Positions 45,881 through 53,167 of a stretch of 64,000 nucleotides of DNA are shown here, piece after piece. The stretch is from Reinekea sp. G2M2-21. Its GTDB lineage: Bacteria; Pseudomonadota; Gammaproteobacteria; Pseudomonadales; Natronospirillaceae. The position numbers and the translations under genes are program-made. Below the pieces are notes generated by a model that saw nothing but the letters and a program-made list of their open reading frames with translations, was not told the origin of the DNA and did no database searches. Where the stretch lies: positions 217,706 to 281,705 of the forward strand of contig NZ_JADPQG010000006.1 of the NCBI RefSeq assembly GCF_015687175.1. The letters run 5' to 3'. Position 1 is the stretch's first letter, and every line of letters begins with the position of its first letter.

Positions 45881-45965
45881 AAATGTTGGCTCGAATTATT
45901 TTTATGAACAACGAGACGTATCTTATGCGTTTATCTTTTTTTTGCAATACCCGCATCAATATTTT

Positions 45966-45980
45966 TAAAACATTATTTCA
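45966..45980. promoter_or_regulatory. KdgR-type operator between togM and ogl
   Basis: TAAAACATTATTTCA matches the KdgR core TGAAACATTGTTTCA except for one base in each arm and keeps the symmetry, with A/T flanks. Its place between two divergent pectin operons allows joint control. Confidence 0.65.
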
Positions 45981-46113
45981 TTTTAATTTTTCATGGTTGT
46001 GTTATTTTAGAATGGAGTCGAAGACAATATGCACGTTAGCTATAAGAAACATGCTTTTCATGCAAATATAGTCAACATTACTTCAACAAAATAAAGCTTA
46101 AGAGGTGCGGCCC

Positions 46114-47265
46114 ATGGCAATAGGCAACCAAGTCCAATTAGACTTCCATCAAGAAAATGACCCAGACACTGGAGTAGAAATCACTCGCCTTACACCTTTA
46201 GACGCTATATGCCACCGCCCCTATTTCTACCAAAAGTGCTTTACGAACGATGGCTCACATCTGCTTTTCGCGGGCAATTTTGATGGCCATTGGAATTACT
46301 ATTTACTTGAGCTAAATCAGCAAATAGCGCGACAACTGACGGAAGGAGACGGAGATAACAGCTTTGGTGGTTTTCTTACTACCGATGAAACCGCGCTTTT
46401 TTATGTCAAATACAATCGACAATTAATGCGTGTTGAACTAAAAGACGGCTCACATAAGACCATGTACGAAGTTCCTGATGGCTGGGTAGGATATGGCACC
46501 TGGGTACCAAACTCCGAGTGTACAAAAGTAGTCGGTATCGAAATTGACGAACGCGACTATATGCCACTGACCGATTGGGAAAAATTTGCTGAGCAGTACC
46601 ACCGAAAACCTCATTGCCGGCTTATTTCTATAGACCTGGCAACAGGCGAACGAAGCGTTATATCTGATCAACAAACATGGTTAGGCCACCCTATCTATCG
46701 TCCATTCGACGACAACACCGTCGCATTCTGCCATGAAGGACCGCACGATCTAGTCGAAACTCGAATGTGGATGGTGGACGAAGATGGACAAAACATGCGG
46801 AAAGTACATGACCAAGAACCTGGTGAAAGCTGTACGCACGAATTTTGGGTACCCGATGGCTCTAGAATGATTTTTGTTTCTTATCTTCGCGGTGAAAGTG
46901 ACCGCTGGATATGCTCAGTAGACCCTGCGGGAACTCAATCTGTGCGAGAAATGAAAATGCCTCCATGCAGCCACATTATGAGTAATTCAGATGGCAGCCT
47001 GTTGGTGGGTGACGGCAGCGATACTCCCGTCGATGTTGCTGACACGAATGGGCATGAACACACGAGTGATCCTTATCTTTATATACTCGATCTAAACACA
47101 AAAAAATCAAGGAAGTTATGTCGCCACGACACAAGCTGGGATGTTCTCGAAGGTTCTCGTCAAATTAACCACCCTCACCCTTCTTTTACACCTGACGAAT
47201 CGCATGTGTTATTTGGCTCGGACAAGGATGGTAGCCCTGCGATCTATTTAGCTAAATTAAATTAG
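46114..47265 (+). CDS. ogl: Oligogalacturonate lyase, PL22
   Basis: A 383-aa cytoplasmic enzyme (Ogl in Dickeya has 388). PL22 features: a seven-blade propeller with HRPYFYQKCFTNDGSHLLFA, AFCHEGPHDLVETRMWMVDE and HPHPSFTPDESHVLFGSDKD, the metal-site His residues being in these stretches. It cuts digalacturonates and unsaturated digalacturonates to 5-keto-4-deoxyuronate and galacturonate. Start at 46114 has a GAGGTG site and gives the usual short N-terminus. No signal peptide. Confidence 0.9.
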   Translation: MAIGNQVQLDFHQENDPDTGVEITRLTPLDAICHRPYFYQKCFTNDGSHLLFAGNFDGHWNYYLLELNQQIARQLTEGDGDNSFGGFLTTDETALFYVKYNRQLMRVELKDGSHKTMYEVPDGWVGYGTWVPNSECTKVVGIEIDERDYMPLTDWEKFAEQYHRKPHCRLISIDLATGERSVISDQQTWLGHPIYRPFDDNTVAFCHEGPHDLVETRMWMVDEDGQNMRKVHDQEPGESCTHEFWVPDGSRMIFVSYLRGESDRWICSVDPAGTQSVREMKMPPCSHIMSNSDGSLLVGDGSDTPVDVADTNGHEHTSDPYLYILDLNTKKSRKLCRHDTSWDVLEGSRQINHPHPSFTPDESHVLFGSDKDGSPAIYLAKLN

Positions 47266-47505
47266 TATTTTAAAAAATACATATTTACCGAATAAGCATA
47301 TCCAAAGGATGGTTCATATTTCATTAAAGTTGGACCTCTTTGCTTTTCGATAATAGAACTGATTATGGCAACCTAAGTACCGTTAACCTAGTGGCAATAT
47401 TTTCATCGTAATTAGAACTAAAACGTTGAGAAATAGGATGTGTGCGGGATCACATCACGTGATCATAGTTCGAGACAACAAATACAGCAAAGTCCGAGGA
47501 ATATC

Positions 47506-48729
47506 ATGAGAAACAAAACACTAATTTACCTTCTAGCAATGAATGTTTCTTTTTTACTTCACCCGCAAGTTCAGGCTGAAGTAGTTGAACTTATCCAATC
47601 AGAAAACAATCACTATCATTTGGAATCAAACAATTTCTTAAGTAAGACATTGGCAAAGAAAGGTCATTCACTGGACCTTAAAATACTCGACAAAGACATT
47701 AATGCATTTGATCTCAACTCGCGTATCTACCATGGTAATGCTCCAGCTGCTGTTAGGATTGAAAATTTAGATTTTCAACAATGGGCAAGGCTTGGTTTTC
47801 TAGCCAACCTCAACGCGCTGGCCACAAGTGAAGAGTGGGATAGATTCTTACCCAAAGCAGTCTCAGATATTTCGAAATACAATGGAAACTATATTTCCAT
47901 TCCGGTAAGTTTGAGAAAAACTAATGTTTTAAAAGCAAATACAGCCCTGTATGAAAAATTACAGATCCCCCGCCTGAAGACCTGGGAGGATTTTGATAAA
48001 ACCGCTGAATTGATTCAACAACAAGGTTATAACGTTATTGAGCCCATAACTGATAAAGTTCTACTGGCTCAATTGTTCGAGTCAATCGCGCTATCTGTCG
48101 GGGGACTGGACTACTATAAAAAAGTCTTCATAGACCTAGACATTATAGAACTTCGAAGCCGGACTACAGAATTGGCATTTGAGAGATATTATAAACTTCT
48201 GGAACTGATGGACTTTCAAGTAACCGAGGAAAATCAGAAAACAGTGTTTCAGATTGGCGGCCTAACCTCGATTGACAATTCACAATCAAAGAGAAAGCCA
48301 TCATATGAAACTTGTTTAAATATTCCTGGACTAGAGAAACACTTCATTTTTGATGTTGAGAATTTTGTATTTTTTAATATGCCTAACATATTTGAAAAGG
48401 TGGTCGCTCAAGAAGATTTAGCTAAGATTGTAATTTCCGATCTATACCAAGTTGCCTTGAATCGTTCTAATAGTTCGATACCCGCGAGGATGGATAGCGG
48501 AATGACAAATTTCAGTCCCTGCAATCAAATGACAATGAATGATCTAGTGGCTGCAAACAATGCAGATCAAGTCATTCACAGTATTGCAAACGGGATTGAT
48601 ACGACACAATCTATTCAAACAAATTTAGTAAACAAGATACATCAACTATCCTTCGCACCAAAGACTCCTAGTGTTTCAGCGAGAGAACTTTCAAAAGCAC
48701 TTCGGTTGGGTAATTATATTCTTAGATAA
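47506..48729 (+). CDS. Family 1 extracellular solute-binding protein, orphan
   Basis: A 407-aa exported protein: signal peptide MRNKTLIYLLAMNVSFLLHP with cleavage after VQA, GAGGA site before the ATG. The middle (FLANLNALATSEEWDRFLPK, GNYISIPVSLRKTNVLKANT, LYEKLQIPRLKTWEDFDKTA) follows the ABC sugar-binding pattern. Unlike TogB it has no permease gene beside it. It may feed TogMNA with another substrate, or serve a transporter encoded elsewhere. It is the last gene of the pectin island. Confidence 0.7.
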   Translation: MRNKTLIYLLAMNVSFLLHPQVQAEVVELIQSENNHYHLESNNFLSKTLAKKGHSLDLKILDKDINAFDLNSRIYHGNAPAAVRIENLDFQQWARLGFLANLNALATSEEWDRFLPKAVSDISKYNGNYISIPVSLRKTNVLKANTALYEKLQIPRLKTWEDFDKTAELIQQQGYNVIEPITDKVLLAQLFESIALSVGGLDYYKKVFIDLDIIELRSRTTELAFERYYKLLELMDFQVTEENQKTVFQIGGLTSIDNSQSKRKPSYETCLNIPGLEKHFIFDVENFVFFNMPNIFEKVVAQEDLAKIVISDLYQVALNRSNSSIPARMDSGMTNFSPCNQMTMNDLVAANNADQVIHSIANGIDTTQSIQTNLVNKIHQLSFAPKTPSVSARELSKALRLGNYILR

Positions 48730-48735
48730 AGCACA

Positions 48736-48867
48736 ATTGAACTGTGTTGCCAACACGGTATCAGTATCGACACCTATTACAACTGTAAATCCAAGTATGG
48801 TGGTAAGGAAACTTCTGATATCAAGAATCTGCATGAGCGAGAAAAAGACAATAGCCAGCAGAAATAG
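48736..48867 (+). pseudogene. IS3-family transposase fragment (OrfA C-terminus)
   Basis: 43 codons reading IELCCQHGISIDTYYNCKSK and YGGKETSDIKNLHEREKDN. This is the end of the helix-turn-helix and leucine zipper of IS3 OrfA ('CRQHGISxxTYYxWKxKYGG...'). The usual Trp is Cys, and the 5' part is missing. It starts 6 bases after the stop of the preceding gene. Confidence 0.75.
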
Positions 48868-49252
48868 GTGTTTGCTAATCTCAGCCTAGAAGATCAGCGC
48901 TGAAAGCGCTGCTTTAAAAAAGGACGGCAGTCCGACACGAGGCTTCGTTTTCTTCGCTTGGGCAGTGCTCTGAACCAGTCCACCGAAGGGCATCTCTAAA
49001 ATATCCGTCGATCTCTGCGTGTGTGCTAACAGCGTGCAAACAAGGCAAACACTGATGGGAATGACGAGTCCTTTTAAAAATATTTAACGTTGTGTTGTGC
49101 GTTGCTAGCCCGCGCCCTGCGGGGACTTAAGTACGATTTTATGGCTTTGTTGAAAATTCTTAACTCAGCCCGCTAGGTTTTCAGATTTTTGCCTCGCCCT
49201 GAGCTCGTTCTTAAATCCAGAGTCAGATGAACTTTCTAGAGATACCCTTAAG
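48868..49252. other. Non-coding, remnant-bearing stretch
   Basis: No gene seen. Contains the AATGACGAGTCCTTTT block (49060-49075) shared with 33257-33272. The remainder looks like decayed insertion-sequence DNA. Confidence 0.4.
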
Positions 49253-49635
49253 TAAGCCTCAACTTACTGTGTTGAATCAGTCAATTTCATCCGGCTCAAC
49301 GCCCGTAAATTGGGTCGTCAATGTCAGCGCAGTACGTGTTTCAACAGCCTCGCCTCTGCTTTGCTTTGCGGCTTTTAATACAATTTCGCCGTCCTCGGCA
49401 AAGCTGTTCACAGATAACAAGCTGATGAAAGCAACGATTATGCATGAGATTAACTTAGTCATTTCATTTCCCTTTCGTAATGAGTTTGCTTATGGCGCAG
49501 TCGGTTAACTGGCTTTTCGTCTCAAAGAAACTTGCCATCTCTTTGATGTGGGTAGATTGCTCGATTTTGGCTTTTTGCAAAATAACCCAGTTAGGGGTCA
49601 ACTTGGGTGAGGTGAATCTCACCCGGTTGTGGGAG
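49253..49635. repeat. 383-bp direct repeat, right copy
   Basis: Same length, ends and orientation as 26573-26955. The hairpin near its end, GGGTGAG..GAA..CTCACCC, is conserved with one loop change. Confidence 0.85.
49277..49462 (-). CDS. Small secreted peptide, copy 2
   Basis: A 61-aa paralogue of the product at 26597-26782, with signal peptide MTKLISCIIVAFISLLSVNS and the identical C-terminal VEPDEID. Changes are Thr/Phe to Ile/Ile in the signal peptide and Glu to Lys, Thr to Ser and Gln to Ala in the mature part. Same AAGGGAA ribosome site. Function unknown. Confidence 0.65.
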   Translation of the reverse strand: MTKLISCIIVAFISLLSVNSFAEDGEIVLKAAKQSRGEAVETRTALTLTTQFTGVEPDEID

Positions 49636-49957
49636 TAACCGCGCAGAAAGCGTCGTGTTACAGGCTTGGCATGACATGTTGGATAGCCCTATGGCGCAAC
49701 ACAGTATTGTTGGAACTTGATCTTACGAGTCAACACAACCAAGCTGAGCTGTGAAGCCTGCTCCATGCCGCCCTAAGTACGGGTTCGACACCTGTTTATC
49801 GACAGGTGAACATCTTGAACAGAGAACCGGCTAGGTTTGTATCGAATGGAAAACTCCCCTTATCGCCAGCCCGCCACTCAATCAGATTAACGGTCTCTGC
49901 GTCATCAATATTCAACAAACAAGTCGCTGGCTTAGCGGGTCAGTGAGGTAGAATCCA
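49636..49957. other. Intergenic region, nothing recognised
   Basis: No reading frame, repeat or terminator that I can support. Confidence 0.5.
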
Positions 49958-51184
49958 TTAGTTCGCGGTTGCTACAGAGCTCTGCGACCACCGATTAACC
50001 CAAATAATTATGCCCAGGGTCAGTAAGCCAAACACCAAAAAACCACCAACGATAGGCGTTACATTATTGGCATAGGCTTTACCGATAATGATCGCAAAGG
50101 GAATTGAGATAAAGTTAGAAATAGAACCGACGAAAGCAGCACCCAAACCAGCTATATGTCCTAACGGCTGCATAGCAAGTGAATTTAAATTGCCAAACAA
50201 GATGCCTACACAAAATAGCGTAATCGGGAAATACAGCATTGTTAACCAGAAAGGTACTAACCCATTTATGAAATACGCTATCCACAGAACCACTGCCGCG
50301 ACCACAACCATGACGGTAACCGAAGCCAACGCCATTCTGAGCATTCCAAATTTCATGACCAACTTTGCGTTCAGAAAAGAAGCCAGCCCGACAGACAGCG
50401 ACAACACAGCAAAAACCGCTGGATACAGCGGACCAAGCCCATACAGTTCTTGGAAAACCTGCTGCGATGTACTCATATAAGCCAAGAATGGCGACAATAC
50501 AAAACCCGATGCAATGGTATAACCCAACGCCACTGGGTTGGTGAGAATGTCTTTCAATCCGCTCGCTAACGTCGCAAAGGTGAGTGGTTTCTTATTTTCT
50601 TTCGCTAGCGTTTCCGGTTGCCGTAAAGTAATCCAAATTAAAACGGTTAAAGACAGGGCCACGAAAAACAAAAAAACCACATGCCAATCAATGAAATGCA
50701 CAATGGCTTGTCCAATTGTAGGCGCTATCGCCGGCACAAAAATGTAAACACCCATAATAAAAGACATAACGCGACTCATGACGTCGCCTTTATACTGATC
50801 GCGCACCATAGCAAGGCACAACGTTCGAAACGCTGCCAACCCAAATCCCTGTACAAAACGTCCGACTAGCATCAGGTCAAGATCTGTTGCCAGCAAAGAA
50901 ATAAGACACCCAACAATATAAATGGAAATACCGGCATAAATGGGTGGCTTTCTGCCGACGCTGTCCGACAGGGGACCATAGAAAATCATCCCGACAGCCA
51001 TGCCCAAAAACAGAAAAGACACAATCAATTGAAGATCGTTAGCATTAGCCACAGACAGATAGTTACCAATGGCAGGCAGTGCAGGCAACATTGCATTGGT
51101 GCTTAATGCCGTTAATGACGTCATTAACGCCATTAGCGTAACAAATTCCAAAAATGCAATTTTCTTAGGTTTTGCAAACGCCAT
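49958..51184 (-). CDS. Bcr/CflA-type MFS drug exporter
   Basis: A 408-aa, 12-helix major facilitator. Start at 51184 gives MAFAKPKKIAFLEFVTLMAL. The DHA1 motif A loop GPLSDSVGRKPP is between helices 2 and 3, and the helix 4-5 region VGRFVQGFGLAAFRTLCLAM is typical of the Bcr/CflA group, which exports antibiotics and amino-acid derivatives. It diverges from the biosynthetic operon across 820 bp that hold two matching palindromes, so joint control with that cluster, and export or resistance for its product, is possible. Confidence 0.82.
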   Translation of the reverse strand: MAFAKPKKIAFLEFVTLMALMTSLTALSTNAMLPALPAIGNYLSVANANDLQLIVSFLFLGMAVGMIFYGPLSDSVGRKPPIYAGISIYIVGCLISLLATDLDLMLVGRFVQGFGLAAFRTLCLAMVRDQYKGDVMSRVMSFIMGVYIFVPAIAPTIGQAIVHFIDWHVVFLFFVALSLTVLIWITLRQPETLAKENKKPLTFATLASGLKDILTNPVALGYTIASGFVLSPFLAYMSTSQQVFQELYGLGPLYPAVFAVLSLSVGLASFLNAKLVMKFGMLRMALASVTVMVVVAAVVLWIAYFINGLVPFWLTMLYFPITLFCVGILFGNLNSLAMQPLGHIAGLGAAFVGSISNFISIPFAIIIGKAYANNVTPIVGGFLVFGLLTLGIIIWVNRWSQSSVATAN

Positions 51185-51399
51185 GGTAGAGCCCCTCAAC
51201 TTTTGAAAAGGTCACGTTGCAAAAAAATGAAAGCCACCGATCTTTTTGTAACGAGCACGAAGGTTCAAACAATTATCATTCAAACTTATGAAAACGCGGC
51301 GCATTCTACACACATCGAGTTTAAAAAGAAGCGCAACAACAGACTCACCTTCCAATTTATGAAAGATATCCATGCAAAAACTCAAGCCAATTTATGTTT

Positions 51400-51417
51400 T
51401 TTAGACGCACGTCTAAA
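51400..51417. promoter_or_regulatory. Palindromic operator, site 1
   Basis: TTTAGACGCACGTCTAAA, with symmetry extending to further T and A on both sides. It is the same as site 2 save for one central base. The style (TAGAC-N4-GTCTA) suits a TetR-type repressor. Confidence 0.6.
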
Positions 51418-51547
51418 AATTTATACATATCCATACGGTCAGCTTTTTAAGCAAGGCCGAAATTCATTACTTTTTAGTTTTTTCCCACAGTGAAAAACTT
51501 TGATTTCTTAGAGCGGCATCAATAAAAATCAAAGAAACTTCAAAAAC

Positions 51548-51565
51548 TTTAGACGCAGGTCTAAA
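51548..51565. promoter_or_regulatory. Palindromic operator, site 2
   Basis: TTTAGACGCAGGTCTAAA, 148 bp after site 1, in the same intergenic region. No regulator gene adjoins, so the protein that binds is encoded elsewhere. Confidence 0.6.
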
Positions 51566-52004
51566 AAAATATATTAGACACTGTCGCTTTTCAATTATTA
51601 GGCTAGCTACAAAAAAACTTTCGTGTTATCCCTAAAAAAGAGAGAAAAATCAGGAAACACTTCTGACTAAAAATTTATTTTTTGAAACAGAGCTGACACA
51701 TAAAACGATTAACGTGTTCGCAATTATTCTTTCGAATGGAATACCTGTTGACTAAAGAATAGCTTTTTCAAGAATCATGAACACAACATTCAAAAGGCAT
51801 TAAAAGAAAAACCAAAAAGAAAAAAGTCGCACAAATTAATTGAAGTCAAACAAGAAGCCAGGCGCACATTTTGTTAATTAGCCAACACATATTCTGATGC
51901 CTTTTGCCTTCAATTTGAGCGTAGTTTATTGCGTGTTAAACGATTAAAAGTTACGACTACGATCAAAACAACGAACCAACGAATCACTGGAGAGAAGCAG
52001 ACCC

Positions 52005-53057
52005 ATGTTTAAAAAAGAAAAGCGAAAACCATTGAATGATCCAAGCTTGATTCGGGTAAAAATAACCCCGCAAATGTTGGATTATGATCGCTTCGCTGCA
52101 CGTGGCCGATCACAATACCTGCCTTACGTAATGGGTTTTAATGCTGCTGAGTTCACGTCGAATTCCATCAATACGGATCACCTCGGGTTTAGATACTCGG
52201 TCGATACTGATGGCAATCCAATCAGTGTTGGGACGTTAAGCAAAGAAAAATACCCGCAAGTTAACCTTCTCGTCGGAGCATCACCTTCACTTGGGTATGG
52301 TGCAACGTCCGATGCCGCCACAGTGGTTTCCAGGCTGACTGCTCACGACCCATCAGGCACGCCATGGTTGAATTTTGCGGGTCATTGCTACAACTCAGCA
52401 CAAGAACTATTGCTGTACATCATGCATGCGCACCGGCTACCCAAAATTAAAAATATTGTGATCATGAGCGGTTTTAACACGCTGGTTATGGCTCGTCTTC
52501 CAGAGTTCATTCGAGGGGAGTTACCGCCATTCTATTTCTGTGGCGAGTACTACGAGAGGTTTGATGACATAGCCAAAGAAAACGGTGGTGAAGTACAGGA
52601 TAAAAAACTCCCTAAATGGCCTGCAGAAACAACTGCGGTACCGCCAATCGAGCAAACCATACACCTTGGTGCAACCGAAAGTCTCCGGTGCCTGCAACAA
52701 TGGGCACACTTGGCTCGAGGTGTCGATGCAAAGTTAACGTATCTAATGCAACCGCTAGCGACTTGGGTCAGAAAACCTTGCGCTGAAGAGCAATCCCTCT
52801 ACGACGAACTCGATCAACTTTCTCGACTGGGTACATGGGACACACTGTATGGGGACATTTCAGACCCTTCAGTTGCCGGTTCATACGCAGACATACTTGC
52901 TACGGGCTGCCATCAACTGGACATACCCTTTGGAAACTTGGTGACCGAACTTCAACAGTGCGCGGAAGATGAGTGGCTGTTCGTGGACCGAGCTCACTTC
53001 ACTGATCATGGGAACGATATCGTTGCGAAATCGGTCCAAAATTTATTGGGTAACTAA
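52005..53057 (+). CDS. SGNH/GDSL-like protein, first gene of biosynthetic operon
   Basis: A 350-aa soluble protein. The SGNH hydrolase pattern is recognisable: NLLVGASPSLGYGA (block I, with GAS in place of GDS), NFAGHCYNSAQ (block II), IVIMSGFNTLVM (block III), and DRAHFTDHGNDIVAK (block V D-x-x-H). It could hydrolyse or transfer an ester or acyl group in the pathway. The change of the first block leaves activity uncertain, although Ser and the Asp-His pair remain. It heads ten genes with gaps of at most 36 bases. Confidence 0.6.
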   Translation: MFKKEKRKPLNDPSLIRVKITPQMLDYDRFAARGRSQYLPYVMGFNAAEFTSNSINTDHLGFRYSVDTDGNPISVGTLSKEKYPQVNLLVGASPSLGYGATSDAATVVSRLTAHDPSGTPWLNFAGHCYNSAQELLLYIMHAHRLPKIKNIVIMSGFNTLVMARLPEFIRGELPPFYFCGEYYERFDDIAKENGGEVQDKKLPKWPAETTAVPPIEQTIHLGATESLRCLQQWAHLARGVDAKLTYLMQPLATWVRKPCAEEQSLYDELDQLSRLGTWDTLYGDISDPSVAGSYADILATGCHQLDIPFGNLVTELQQCAEDEWLFVDRAHFTDHGNDIVAKSVQNLLGN

Positions 53058-53066
53058 GGACTAATT

Positions 53067-53162
53067 ATGATTAAGAAACTACGTGACATGCTCGGCGCTT
53101 TGATGGGTCGAAAAAAGAAAAAGAGCAAAAAAAATGACTCTTCGATTTACCCAATGTTTTGA
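53067..53162 (+). CDS. 31-residue basic peptide in the biosynthetic operon
   Basis: An ATG frame of 31 codons with an AAGGA site 8 bases ahead, 9 bases after the SGNH gene. Peptide: amphipathic start MIKKLRDMLGALMG, a run RKKKKSKKND, and the end SSIYPMF. The following enzyme's possible TTG start overlaps its TGA. Position and ribosome site argue for real translation. It may be a precursor peptide, a small regulatory or scaffold peptide, or only a coupling leader; no family recognised. Confidence 0.55.
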   Translation: MIKKLRDMLGALMGRKKKKSKKNDSSIYPMF

Positions 53163-53167
53163 ATAAT

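Larger units (their letters stand above)
51185..52004. promoter_or_regulatory. Long AT-rich divergent promoter region
   Basis: 820 bp without a convincing gene, much richer in A/T than the neighbours. Two palindromes (51400, 51548) are the only clear structures. The operon start at 52005 has a GGAGAGAAG site. Confidence 0.6.
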
